Assembly: GCA_963843755.1 (NCBI GenBank)
Contig: CAWJLS010000006.1
Span: 1 to 64,000 of the forward strand
From: CAWJLS01 sp963843755
GTDB taxonomy: Bacteria; Acidobacteriota; Thermoanaerobaculia; Multivoradales; DATKCC01
Direction of reading: 5' to 3'
DNA: 64,000 nt
Shown here: positions 7,866 to 16,173 of the stretch, piece after piece
Position numbering within the stretch: the stretch's first letter is position 1
How the letters are laid out: each line of letters starts with the position of its first letter
Made by a program: the position numbers and the translations under genes
The notes under the pieces: model-generated
Databases searched by the model: none
The model's input: the letters and a program-made list of their open reading frames with translations, nothing else
What the model was told of the DNA's origin: nothing

Positions 7866-9580
7866 CGCTCCCGCTTGAGCCGCACAGCTTCCGGGTACGG
7901 AAAGAAGTCGATCACCTCTCCGCCGCGGTTGAGCTCCTGCATCGAGCGCCAGAAGTCGACCTCCAGCAGGTCGGCGTGGTGGGCAAAGAAAACCTCCCGG
8001 TCCCGGCCCTGAAACTGGAGGAAGCGCTCGAACTCTTCGGGGAAGATGTCGTCCTCACCGGTCGAGAACCAGGGTTGATCGGCCATGGCGTCCGCGGGGT
8101 CGCGCGGCGGCGGGATACGCCGGAAGTTGCAGTCCTCGAGCGAGACGAGCTCGTCGTAGTCGTAGAACACCACCCGGCCGTGGCGGGTGACGCCGAAGTT
8201 CTTGAGCAGCAGGTCGCCCGGAAAGATGTCGGCCGCCGCCAGGTCCTTCAAGGTGTCGCCCCAGTCGATCACCGCCGCCTCGCGCTCGGCGTCCGAGGCG
8301 TGCTGCATGTAGAGATCGAGCGGCTCGACCCGCCGTCCGACGTAGGCGTGGCGCACCACCACCCGGTCGTCGTCGACCAGCACCGTGCGGCCCGCCTCGG
8401 CCAGCAGCTCGGACAGCAGGGCGTCCGAGAAGCGCTCGCGGGGAAAGGTCAGGTAGTCGAACTCCTGGAAGTCGACCAGCCGGCCGACCCGGTCGTGAAA
8501 GAGGACCTGGCGGTACTTCTCCCGGATGCGCTCGCGGGTGGTGCTCTTCTCGAGCGGGAACGAGTCCTTGATCACCTTGAACACGAACTCGTAGTCCGGC
8601 AGGTGGAAGACCGACATCACCAGGCCCCGCTCGCCCGGAGCGACGGCGAAGTGCTCCCGGCTCTCGGCGATGACGCTCGAGAGATCCGAGTAGAACTCGC
8701 TCTTGCCGTGCTTGTGGTATCCGAGGGAGATGTAGAGCTCGGCGATCCGCTTGCGCGGCAGGAGCGAGTGGAGGAAGCCGATGACCTCGCGCGGGCTCTC
8801 GACCTCGGCGTGGAAGTACCAGCGGGCGAAGCTGAAGAGAATCGACACCAGGTCCTCTGAGGTGAGCACCGCGTCGACCCGGAGCCCCTCCTCCTCGTTG
8901 AGCAGGACCAGGACCAGCGGCAGGACCTGGTCGCGGACCCGCGCCCGGGCCACGAGATAGGCCGCCTTGTTGCGGAAGAAGAGCGGCGCCAGGACGTCGA
9001 GCGCTTCGATCTCGGGGCGGCCGAAGGCTTCGACCAGCGCGGCGTCCACCCGCTCCGCGACCCGCACGGAGTCGCCCGTCAGGTCCCGGAACGGCACCCG
9101 CAGCCCGGTCTCGCGCAGGATCTTGGCGACCACGGTCCCGTCGATCCGGTGGACCCCGTACATGCGGGCGCTCGCCATCTCCCAGCCGCGGAAGGGCAGC
9201 GGGAAGTCACGCGAGAGGTAGTCGATCCCCGGGGCGAGGCCCAGGTGGGGCAACAGCCGACGGCTGACCGAGTTGAAGAAGGTCTGGGCGAGCTCGAAGT
9301 CGTTGCGCCCGAGGATGACCTCGGTGTAGGCGTCCTTCAAGACGCGGAGGAAGTCGGGATCGGAAACCCGCGGGCCGACCACCGAGCGGAGCGCGTCGAG
9401 GGTCTCGCCGACGCACCGTTCGTAGAGGTTCAGGCGCTCCACGGTGTCCCGGCGGATGCCCTGCCACTCGCGGCGCTCGAAGCGGTCCCGCGCGCGCCGC
9501 GTCACGCCCCGGTAGCGCTGGTGGTAATCGTCGAAGCCATGGGCCAGCACGTCGGCCGCCTGGGCGGCGCTTCCCCGCAT
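7838..9580 (-). CDS. aceK: Isocitrate dehydrogenase kinase/phosphatase
   Basis: A 580-residue protein, nearly the same length as E. coli AceK (578). It phosphorylates and inactivates isocitrate dehydrogenase, and reverses this, to steer carbon between the TCA cycle and the glyoxylate bypass. The ATP-binding segment GLVMSVFHLPDYEFVFKVIK and the C-terminal kinase-like core (GDLLLKNFGV, VVFYDYDELV) match the family closely, and the N-terminal regulatory half (YEVIL/FFNSVSRR region) is intact. No isocitrate lyase, malate synthase or isocitrate dehydrogenase gene is in the window, so its partners must lie elsewhere. It is convergent with hcrB and divergent from the next gene. Confidence 0.93.
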   Translation of the reverse strand: MRGSAAQAADVLAHGFDDYHQRYRGVTRRARDRFERREWQGIRRDTVERLNLYERCVGETLDALRSVVGPRVSDPDFLRVLKDAYTEVILGRNDFELAQTFFNSVSRRLLPHLGLAPGIDYLSRDFPLPFRGWEMASARMYGVHRIDGTVVAKILRETGLRVPFRDLTGDSVRVAERVDAALVEAFGRPEIEALDVLAPLFFRNKAAYLVARARVRDQVLPLVLVLLNEEEGLRVDAVLTSEDLVSILFSFARWYFHAEVESPREVIGFLHSLLPRKRIAELYISLGYHKHGKSEFYSDLSSVIAESREHFAVAPGERGLVMSVFHLPDYEFVFKVIKDSFPLEKSTTRERIREKYRQVLFHDRVGRLVDFQEFDYLTFPRERFSDALLSELLAEAGRTVLVDDDRVVVRHAYVGRRVEPLDLYMQHASDAEREAAVIDWGDTLKDLAAADIFPGDLLLKNFGVTRHGRVVFYDYDELVSLEDCNFRRIPPPRDPADAMADQPWFSTGEDDIFPEEFERFLQFQGRDREVFFAHHADLLEVDFWRSMQELNRGGEVIDFFPYPEAVRLKRERQPAATNES

Positions 9581-9613
9581 GGACCGACCCTACCACCGGC
9601 GGACGCGGCGGGC

Positions 9614-9635
9614 GCCGCCCCGCCGGAGGGGCGGC
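9614..9635. other. Hairpin in the aceK divergent intergenic region
   Basis: GCCGCCCC and GGGGCGGC form a perfect eight-base stem around GCCGGA, within the 145-base space between the aceK start and the next gene. It could shape the 5' end of the aceK transcript. In DNA this GC-rich such stems arise easily by chance. Confidence 0.3.
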
Positions 9636-9725
9636 AGCCGCCCGTCGGCGGCGTAGAATCGACCCGGCGGACGTCGACGATCCGTCGGGCCACCCCAGGA
9701 GAACCCCGAGCCAGGAGGAACCACC

Positions 9726-10556
9726 GTGAGACCCCGAGCGAACCACCCACGCCGCTCCGCGACCCTCAGCCCCGCCACCCGTCTCGTCCTCGCGTTGAGC
9801 GCCTTGACCGTCCTCGCCGCCCTCGCCGCACCGCCGGCACAGGCCGAGCCCGCTCCCGTCCCCACCACGATCGACGTCCGGGTGATCAGCAAGGGGGCGA
9901 AGTTCATCGGCACCTCCATGGGCGGAGTGTCGATCACCGTCGAGGACGCCGACACCGGAGAGCTCCTGGCCCACGGCACGACCAGCGGATCGACCGGCGA
10001 CACCGCCCGGATCATGAAGCAGAGCCACGTCCGTCCGCGCGTCCTCTCGACCGAGGGCGCGGCGGTCTACACGACCACGCTCGAGCTGTCGGCTCCGCGC
10101 CGGATCCGGGTGACGGCGCTCGGCCCGCTCGCCCAGCGCCAGGCGGCCAACGAGGTGTCGGCGACCCAGTGGATCGTGCCGGGCAAGGACCTCACCGGTG
10201 GCGACGGCCTGCTGCTCGAGATGCCCGGTTTCGTCGTCGACGTGCTCGCTCCTCCCTCCCACGTCCGGCTCGGCGACCAGACGGTCCGGCTGGAGGCGAA
10301 CGTGACCATGATGTGCGGTTGCCCGATCGAGCCCGGCGGCCTGTGGGACGCGGACAAGCTCGAGGTCGCGGCGATCGTCTACCGGGCCGGTGAGCGGGTG
10401 GCGACCGTGCCCCTGGCCTACGCCGGCAGCACGAGCCAGTTCGCCGTCGAATGGACGGCGCCGGAAGCGGGAACCTACCAGGCGGTGGTCTACGCCTACG
10501 ATCCGTCGAACGGCAACACCGGGGTCGATCAGACGACATTCGTCGTGGTCAACTAG
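9726..10556 (+). CDS. Secreted hypothetical protein
   Basis: A 276-residue protein starting at GTG, preceded by a strong AGGAGG eight bases upstream. A long signal peptide (hydrophobic core LVLALSALTVLAALAAPP, cleavage near AQAEP) sends it to the periplasm or outside. The mature part has strand-rich stretches (PTTIDVRVISKGAKFIG, HVRLGDQTVRLEANVTM) and an Ig/FN3-like end (GTYQAVVYAYDPSNGNTG). A pair of cysteines, in MMCGCPIE, could bind metal or form a disulfide. I recognise no family. It may be co-transcribed with the following solute-binding protein, but 46 bases separate them. Confidence 0.7.
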   Translation: MRPRANHPRRSATLSPATRLVLALSALTVLAALAAPPAQAEPAPVPTTIDVRVISKGAKFIGTSMGGVSITVEDADTGELLAHGTTSGSTGDTARIMKQSHVRPRVLSTEGAAVYTTTLELSAPRRIRVTALGPLAQRQAANEVSATQWIVPGKDLTGGDGLLLEMPGFVVDVLAPPSHVRLGDQTVRLEANVTMMCGCPIEPGGLWDADKLEVAAIVYRAGERVATVPLAYAGSTSQFAVEWTAPEAGTYQAVVYAYDPSNGNTGVDQTTFVVVN

Positions 10557-10602
10557 TGCAATGACGGAACTGGTGGCGCGCGATCTGAAGTAGAGTCGAG
10601 CC

Positions 10603-12045
10603 ATGACAGCTGAACCCGACGGAGTGGACACCTCGCTCCGGGTGGGGCTCATCACCTCTCCCCACCACCTCGACCCGCGCGACGCCCAGGACTTCGTCAG
10701 CGCCTTCGTCGTCGCCCAGGTCTACGAGACGCCCTACGCCCCGACGACCGGCACCGAGGCGCCGGAGCCGATGCTCTGCGCCGAGCCGCTCCGGCTGGAG
10801 TCGTCGGGCGGCGACCGGCCGGTCTACTCGGCCGCCGTGCGCCGCGGCGTGACCTTTTCCGACGGCACGGAGGTCACCGCCGACCGGGTCGCCGAGAGCC
10901 TGGCCGACTCGCGGCTCTTCAACGAGCACGCCGAGGCGGAGAGCCGCGGCGACCGGGTGGTTTTCCGACTCAAGCGGCCCAACGCCCGCTTCGACCTGGT
11001 GCTGACCCAGCGCTACGCGAGCGTCATGCTGCGCCGCGGCTCCGACCTGCTGGGCACCGGCCCCTACCTGCCGGCGCCGGACACCCGGCCCGGCAAGGTG
11101 CGCCTGGTCAAGAACCCTCGCTTCCGCCAGCCGGTGGGCATCGACGAGCTCGTCTTCACCACCTATCCCCTGGACGAGGACGGCCAGCCGCGGGCGCTGA
11201 TCGAAGCGCTGGCCGACGGCGAGGTCGACTTCACCAACGTGCTCTCCCGGGAGGCGATGGGCCAGGTACGCGGTATGCGCAAGTGGCTCGAGCCGGGCAG
11301 CTCGACCGCCATCCTCTACTTCAACACCGAGCACGAGGCGCTGCGCGACGCCAGGCTGCGGCGTGCCCTGGCGATGGCGGTCGACCGCAAGGCGGTGGCC
11401 CAGACCACCTACCCGAACCCGCTCACCTTCACCGCCACCAGCCTGCTGCCACCGCTCATGGGCCGCTGGCAAGACGGCATCGCCCACGACCCGGCTGCCG
11501 CCAGGAAGCTGCTCGCCGAGCCCGGCGTGCCGCGGCCGGACCGCCTCTCCCTGCTCTTGATCTACGGCCCCCGCCCCTACCTGCCCAATCCGTGGGCGGC
11601 GGCCGACGCGGTCGCCCGGCAGATCGGCGAGCTCGGCATCGCGGTCGACGTGGTCCAGGCCCCGAGCAGCGAGCAGTACTACCGCGCGATCGCCCGCGGC
11701 GAGTACGACATGGTGCTGGCCGGCTGGATCGCCGACACACCCGACCCGGCGGACTTCCTCGAGGCAGTGCTCTCGCCGGAGGCGGTGCCGTCGCCACGGC
11801 AGCCGATCGTCGTCCACGCCAACCTCGCCCGCTGGGCCAACGGCGAGATGACCGAGGCGCTCCACCACTTCCGCGCCGAGTCGAGCGACGCGGCCCGCAA
11901 TGCCATTCGCGACCTGGTGACGCGCGAGGCGCCGCTGCTGCCGCTCCTGTACGGTGGTACGACCTACGTCTACACGCCGCGCCTCCAGGACTTCGAGCCC
12001 AACCCCCTCGGCGTGCCGCTGCTGTACAAGGCGAAGCTCGGATAG
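10603..12045 (+). CDS. Family-5 solute-binding protein (peptide/nickel type) without signal peptide
   Basis: A 480-residue protein with the SBP_bac_5 fold: N-terminal lobe (GLITSPHHLDPRDA, VRRGVTFSDGTEVTADRV), hinge and C-terminal lobe (LYFNTEHEALRDARLRRALA, YDMVLAGWIADTPDP). Relatives bind oligopeptides, nickel or other solutes for ABC import. It has no signal peptide or lipobox, and an in-frame TAG twelve bases before the ATG rules out a longer form. As written it would stay in the cytoplasm. No transporter permease or ATPase of that family adjoins it; the downstream genes run in the opposite direction. It could be a sensor-like or repurposed binding protein. Confidence 0.82.
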   Translation: MTAEPDGVDTSLRVGLITSPHHLDPRDAQDFVSAFVVAQVYETPYAPTTGTEAPEPMLCAEPLRLESSGGDRPVYSAAVRRGVTFSDGTEVTADRVAESLADSRLFNEHAEAESRGDRVVFRLKRPNARFDLVLTQRYASVMLRRGSDLLGTGPYLPAPDTRPGKVRLVKNPRFRQPVGIDELVFTTYPLDEDGQPRALIEALADGEVDFTNVLSREAMGQVRGMRKWLEPGSSTAILYFNTEHEALRDARLRRALAMAVDRKAVAQTTYPNPLTFTATSLLPPLMGRWQDGIAHDPAAARKLLAEPGVPRPDRLSLLLIYGPRPYLPNPWAAADAVARQIGELGIAVDVVQAPSSEQYYRAIARGEYDMVLAGWIADTPDPADFLEAVLSPEAVPSPRQPIVVHANLARWANGEMTEALHHFRAESSDAARNAIRDLVTREAPLLPLLYGGTTYVYTPRLQDFEPNPLGVPLLYKAKLG

Positions 12046-12095
12046 TCCGCGGCGGGGGAAGGCGAACGGTCCGCTCTCGGCAGACTCCCACGACC

Positions 12096-12575
12096 TCAGG
12101 CGCTGGTCGTGCGGACGCGCTCGGGCGCGCGGGCGGCGGCCTGGCGCTTGCGGGCACGCAGGCGCTGCAGGATGACCGTGTGCCCCAGGTACCCGACCAG
12201 CCAGAGGCCCGACGCCACCAGGTGCACGACCACCCACGCCGAGCGCCACCCCTCGGTCACCGTCGTCTGGATGAGATACCCGGAGACCACCATCGGCGCC
12301 GCGGTCAACAGCATCGATGCCCCCGAGCGCCGCCCGGAGCGCACTCCTCGCCGCCAGTGCTTCCAGACGTGGTCGCGCCAGATGATGCCGACGCCGAAGA
12401 CCAGCAACGGCGCCGCCAGCACGTGGAGGTGCTGCACCTGGGGCTGGAGCGGGTGGTTGACCACCGCATACGGGTCGGACGGCTCGAGCCAGTACTTCAT
12501 CCAGGCGTAGACCAGGCCGGTCCCGCCCACCAGCAGGGTCGCGGCGTGGACCATCCACTGCTCCCAACGGCTCAT
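12096..12575 (-). CDS. Cytochrome-b-like four-helix membrane protein
   Basis: A 159-residue integral membrane protein with about four transmembrane helices (residues roughly 5-24, 48-65, 86-104, 115-138). Histidines lie in or near the helices (H10, HLHVL, HTVILQ), as in di-haem cytochrome b561-type electron carriers. It is the last gene of the iron-uptake operon, four bases after the FMN-binding protein gene. A small haem membrane protein here would carry quinol-derived electrons to the flavinylated periplasmic domain; that role is inferred from position. Haem ligation cannot be proven from sequence alone, and a non-haem DUF-type membrane protein is the alternative. Confidence 0.6.
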   Translation of the reverse strand: MSRWEQWMVHAATLLVGGTGLVYAWMKYWLEPSDPYAVVNHPLQPQVQHLHVLAAPLLVFGVGIIWRDHVWKHWRRGVRSGRRSGASMLLTAAPMVVSGYLIQTTVTEGWRSAWVVVHLVASGLWLVGYLGHTVILQRLRARKRQAAARAPERVRTTSA

Positions 12576-12579
12576 CGGC

Positions 12580-13188
12580 TCACTCCTCCTCCGGCTCCTT
12601 CGGCAGCGCCGGCTCCGTCTCGTCCGGGTGGGCCTCCTGGCTGATCACCCGGTCGATCGCCAGGACCCGGCGCACTGCCGCGGTGGTCGCCCGCGCGGTC
12701 AGAGTCGCGCCAGTGACCTGGCGGATGTGGCGCTTCAAGTCGAGCTCCGGGGTCAGCGCTTCGCCGAGGAACTGCTCGTACCAGAGCTCCCGGGGCATGT
12801 ACTCGGGCGGTTCTTTGAACGACAGGACCTCGATCCGCTCCACCGAGCCGTCCGGGGCGACCACCACCATCAGGGTCTCCGGCAGCGTCCGCACCCGGTG
12901 GGTATCGAAGTAGGCGGTGCCGGCGGGAGCGCCGTCGCAGGTGGCCCGGTACGGATGGACCAGGGCGCTCGGCACCTCCTGGCCGGAGATCTGTGCCGCC
13001 CGCGCCACCTGGTCCTCGGTCAGGAAGACCGTGCCCCGGTCGACGTCGCAGCCCGGAAACGCCAGGCCGAGCGCCTCGTCGACCGTCAGCAGGACGCGGG
13101 CGGCGGCCGGGGCCGCGGCGCCCGGTCCGAGGACCAGGGCGCCGAGGACCACAGCCGCCGTCAGCGTGCGTCGGCAGCTTCGGCGCAC
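12580..13188 (-). CDS. Periplasmic FMN-binding (flavinylated) protein
   Basis: A 202-residue protein with an N-terminal signal or anchor segment (LTAAVVLGALVLGPG) and a C-terminal FMN_bind domain. The motif TGATLT (residues 159-164) is the covalent flavinylation site; by family knowledge ApbE attaches FMN to the last threonine, T164. The start is taken at GTG 13188, one base after the porin stop, which suggests translational coupling; an ATG-like start at 13215 would overlap the porin gene. Relatives (RnfG, NqrC, FMN_bind proteins of extracytosolic electron transfer) relay electrons outside the cytoplasm. ApbE is encoded two genes upstream and a cytochrome-b-like protein directly downstream. 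Confidence 0.82.
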   Translation of the reverse strand: MRRSCRRTLTAAVVLGALVLGPGAAAPAAARVLLTVDEALGLAFPGCDVDRGTVFLTEDQVARAAQISGQEVPSALVHPYRATCDGAPAGTAYFDTHRVRTLPETLMVVVAPDGSVERIEVLSFKEPPEYMPRELWYEQFLGEALTPELDLKRHIRQVTGATLTARATTAAVRRVLAIDRVISQEAHPDETEPALPKEPEEE

Positions 13189-13189
13189 G

Positions 13190-14680
13190 TCAGAAGATGT
13201 AACCGAGTGCCACATTGAGCTGGTCCAGACCGGTTCCGGCTCCGTTGTCGTAGTCCTGGTAGTCTGCCTTGACGATCGCCTGGGGGAACGGCTTCCACGC
13301 CAGGCCGAGGGTCAGGCTCTCCCGGTCGTTGGCCGGGTCGCGGAGGAAGGCCGCGGGCACCGAGCTCTGGGTGTCGAGCTGCTCCCAGCGGACGTAGGGG
13401 ATGAGCTCCTGGCTCGAGCCGCGATGGCTGAGCACGTCGTAGCCCACCTGGGCGTACCAGCCGGAGAGCTCGTCGCCGATCGACTCGGTGCCGGTGCGGT
13501 CGAGCGTCCGGTTGAGCGCGGCGACGTCGTCGAGGTCCGCCCGGGCGCCGAGGAAACGCAGCTCGAGACCGCGCCAGCGCCATTCGGCGTGCCCCTCGTA
13601 GATCGTCGTCCCGACGTCGACCGGCTCGCCGTCCGGACCGACCAGGCCCTGCCCGGAGCTGCCGACGTAGGCGGAGCCGCCCAGCAGCAGGCCCGGCACC
13701 GGCGAGTAGTCGAGACGCCCGACCCAGGCCAGGTCCTCGGCGTTGGCCTTGGCCCCCGCCTGGCGGCCTTCGCGCAGACCTTCGTCCGCGGTGAATCCGT
13801 CCGCCTCGAAGCCGTTGACGACGTAGGTGCGGTAGGACACCGGCCCGGCCTCGCCGAACAGGCCGAAGCCGTTCTCGCGCCAGGTGGTCGGAATGATGAA
13901 CCGCTCCACGTCCGGGCGCCGGGCGCCGAGGAAGGTGGTCGGCTCGTGGAGCTCGTTGATGAAGCCCATGGGGATCAGCAGAAGGCCGGCCCGGGCGTTG
14001 AGCTCCGGCTTCCACAGGTAGTCCAGGTAGGCGAGCTCGACCGCGGCCTCGCCGCCGTCCTCGGTGCTGGCGTGCTCGAGCTCGATCTCGGAGTTGAACA
14101 GCCAGTGGTCGTTCCACTTGTAGCCGAAGTAGACGATCGCCCGCAGGAAGTCGAGCTGGTCGTTCGATCCGGCGTCGGTGCCGTCGTCGAGGGTACCGTC
14201 GTAGCCCTGGTAGAGCATCTCGCCGTAGCCGCCGATCGACAGGCCCTGGCCGGTCCGGTAGATCTTGGACGCGGCCGGACCGTAGCCGTGCTCGCTCTTC
14301 GCGGCGGTGGGCGCCGCCTCGCCGAGCTGCTCGCGCTCGACCTCGCCGGCCAGCACCTCGATCTGGCGCTCGATCTCCGCCAGCCGCCGGTCCAGGCTCG
14401 ACGCGGTCGGCGAGCCTTCGGACTCCGCCTCGGCTGCCATCGAGGTCTTCTCCGACGTCTCGCTCTTCTCCGAACGGAGCTCCTCGAGCTCCTGCTTCAT
14501 CTGCTCCACCTGACGGCGGAGCTCCTCGATCTGGGTCTGCTGGCTCGCCTGCTCACCCATCTCCTGGGCGGCGGCCGGCGCGGCGTTCCACGCCAGGCCG
14601 GCGAGCACCAAGAGCGGCAGTGCCAGCGCGAATCCGACGGCGCGCAACGGCCGTCGTCCCTCTCTCGGTCGTGCAATCAT
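13190..14680 (-). CDS. Coiled-coil porin-like outer-membrane protein
   Basis: A 496-residue protein with a signal peptide (LALPLLVLAGLAWNAAPAAA), then a predicted coiled coil (about residues 48-120, IEELRRQVEQMKQELEEL) and a C-terminal beta-barrel ending in phenylalanine (LGYIF). A trimerising coiled coil before a barrel is common in phosphate-selective (OprP/O) and related porins. AGGAG lies 11 bases before the ATG. It sits between apbE and the FMN-binding protein gene in a Fur-headed operon, so iron or another metal compound entering across the outer membrane is the likely cargo. No plug domain or TonB box is visible, so it is not a TonB-dependent receptor. Confidence 0.78.
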   Translation of the reverse strand: MIARPREGRRPLRAVGFALALPLLVLAGLAWNAAPAAAQEMGEQASQQTQIEELRRQVEQMKQELEELRSEKSETSEKTSMAAEAESEGSPTASSLDRRLAEIERQIEVLAGEVEREQLGEAAPTAAKSEHGYGPAASKIYRTGQGLSIGGYGEMLYQGYDGTLDDGTDAGSNDQLDFLRAIVYFGYKWNDHWLFNSEIELEHASTEDGGEAAVELAYLDYLWKPELNARAGLLLIPMGFINELHEPTTFLGARRPDVERFIIPTTWRENGFGLFGEAGPVSYRTYVVNGFEADGFTADEGLREGRQAGAKANAEDLAWVGRLDYSPVPGLLLGGSAYVGSSGQGLVGPDGEPVDVGTTIYEGHAEWRWRGLELRFLGARADLDDVAALNRTLDRTGTESIGDELSGWYAQVGYDVLSHRGSSQELIPYVRWEQLDTQSSVPAAFLRDPANDRESLTLGLAWKPFPQAIVKADYQDYDNGAGTGLDQLNVALGYIF

Positions 14681-16106
14681 GGGCAGGTATACTCCTCAAC
14701 TGCGCGGATGAGAGTCCGCGCGGGGTTCGTGGCACCGCGCGCTGACGCGATCGCCACGGTCCTCTGGAGAGCAGGGGCTCGGATCCTCCGCAGCCACGGA
14801 CCTCCCGGCCCCTGCTCCCGCCTTCATCCCGGCATCCTCGGCCGGGGGCGAAACTCGTTCTGGATCTCCCCCCAATCCCTCGATCCCTTTCCCGCCCTCC
14901 GGGGGGAAAGGGACGCCCCCGCCCGGAGACGACTTCGGCGTTGCCGGCCAGGATCTCGAGCTTGGGCTCGATCCCAGGCGTCGCTTCCAGGATCACCCCG
15001 TCGCCTTCGGCCCGGGCCACGACCACCTCGATGCCCGGGTGGGCCTCGGCCCAGGCCAGGGCGGCGTCGGGGCCGAGCACGTAGAGCCCGGTGGCCAGGC
15101 AGTCGGCCTCGAGCGCCGTCGGCGCCCAGACGGTGAGGCTGCCGAAGTCGGGTGCCGGCCGGCCGGTCCGCGGATCGAGCAGGTGGCCGATCCGCCGGCC
15201 GTCCACCACCAGGCCGCGCTCGGAGTTGCCCGAGGTGGCGACCGAGCCCGACGGGATCTCGATCCGGGCGACGACCCTCTCCCGGTCCCGCGGGTCGGCC
15301 AAGTCGAGCACAGCGAGGACGGCGAGGTCGGCGAGGTCGGCCGCCCGCGAAGGTGGCCCGGTGCTCGCGGTGGCGCCCGCTCCGCTGGAGCGCCGGAGCA
15401 CCGCCACCTGGCCGCCCAGGTCGAGGTCGGCGGCGAGCACCGTGGGATCGGCGTCGAGCGCCGCCAGCGCGCTGTCGAGACCGGCGCCCTTGCCCCAGGC
15501 GCCCTCGTCGAGCACCAGGCCGCCAGCCCGGCGAACCGCCACCACGCCGCGCGGCGTCGAGTCGAGCTCGAGATCTCCGCCGTCCGCTTCCAGGGCCCGG
15601 GAGATCTCCGCCGTCGTCGGGACCCGCCCGCCGTCGCGCAGCCCCCAGGCGGCGACCAGGGCCCCGACGCCCGGATCGAACGCTCCGCCGGTCGCCCGGC
15701 GGCAGTCCTCCGCCCGCCGGAGCTCGTCGGCCAGCCGGGGCGAAAGCGCGATCGGCTCGCCCACCGGCGCCCGGTTCAGCCGGGCCAGCTCGCCCGCCGG
15801 CCCGCCGGGAGCCGGCGCGGCCCAGGTGGACAGCCGCGCCTCGCTCGCCTCGAGCGCCTGAACCGCCGCCTCGCTGGCCGCGAGCGCCGCCGCCCGGTCC
15901 GTCGCCTCGACCCGGAGCTCGGCCCGCGTCCCCATCAGGTAGAGCGTGCGCTCGACCGTGGCGGTCGCCGCCGCCTGCGCGCCTTCCGAACCGCCGGCCT
16001 GCGCCGCCACCGGTCCGGCCACACCGAGAAGACCGAGGGGCCCGAGGAACCCGAGCACGAATAGGAGCGGGGCGACCCGACGGACAGTGTCTACGCGGAT
16101 TGCCAT
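14553..16106 (-). CDS. apbE: FAD:protein FMN transferase ApbE with run-on C-terminus
   Basis: ApbE transfers FMN from FAD to threonine of target proteins in the periplasm. A signal peptide (LLFVLGFLGPLGLLGVAGPV) is followed by the ApbE domain: LMGTRAELRVE, GGAFDPGVGALV, DEGAWGKGAGLDSAL, SGSVATSGNSERG and GHLLDPRTGRPA. A low-complexity insert (GAGATASTGPPSRAADLADL) lies mid-domain. Recognisable ApbE sequence stops at about base 14931. The frame then runs another 126 codons through a palindromic repeat into the first 128 bases of the porin gene, giving an Arg/Gly-rich tail unlikely to be native. The likely target is the FMN-binding protein two genes downstream. Start at ATG 16106; GTG 16136 is possible. 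Confidence 0.85.
   Translation of the reverse strand: MAIRVDTVRRVAPLLFVLGFLGPLGLLGVAGPVAAQAGGSEGAQAAATATVERTLYLMGTRAELRVEATDRAAALAASEAAVQALEASEARLSTWAAPAPGGPAGELARLNRAPVGEPIALSPRLADELRRAEDCRRATGGAFDPGVGALVAAWGLRDGGRVPTTAEISRALEADGGDLELDSTPRGVVAVRRAGGLVLDEGAWGKGAGLDSALAALDADPTVLAADLDLGGQVAVLRRSSGAGATASTGPPSRAADLADLAVLAVLDLADPRDRERVVARIEIPSGSVATSGNSERGLVVDGRRIGHLLDPRTGRPAPDFGSLTVWAPTALEADCLATGLYVLGPDAALAWAEAHPGIEVVVARAEGDGVILEATPGIEPKLEILAGNAEVVSGRGRPFPPGGRERDRGIGGRSRTSFAPGRGCRDEGGSRGREVRGCGGSEPLLSRGPWRSRQRAVPRTPRGLSSAQLRSIPAHDCTTERGTTAVARRRIRAGTAALGARRPGVERRAGRRPGDG
14702..14721 (-). promoter_or_regulatory. Perfect hairpin in the porin leader
   Basis: GCGCGGA-TGAGAG-TCCGCGC makes a seven-base perfect stem 22 bases before the porin start codon, in the gap after the palindromic element. 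It could act as a terminator/attenuator or an RNA stabiliser inside the operon. No T-run follows, so it is not a classic terminator. Confidence 0.35.
14769..14930. repeat. Palindromic intergenic element, copy B
   Basis: It contains two inverted repeats: GAGCAGGGGC (14769-14778) with GCCCCTGCTC (14808-14817), and TCCCTTTCCC (14884-14893) with GGGAAAGGGA (14904-14913). The flank CTGGATCTCCCCCCAATCCC (14860-14879) repeats the flank of copy A. The segment CCTCCCGGCCCCTGCTCCCG resembles part of copy C. It begins exactly where apbE homology ends, so it seems to have displaced or abutted the native apbE stop. Confidence 0.65.
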
Positions 16107-16173
16107 GACAGTCGAACGGAATCGAAGGTCCGACACAGGACCGGTCGGAGGAGGACGCGGCGAGACCGGAGGG

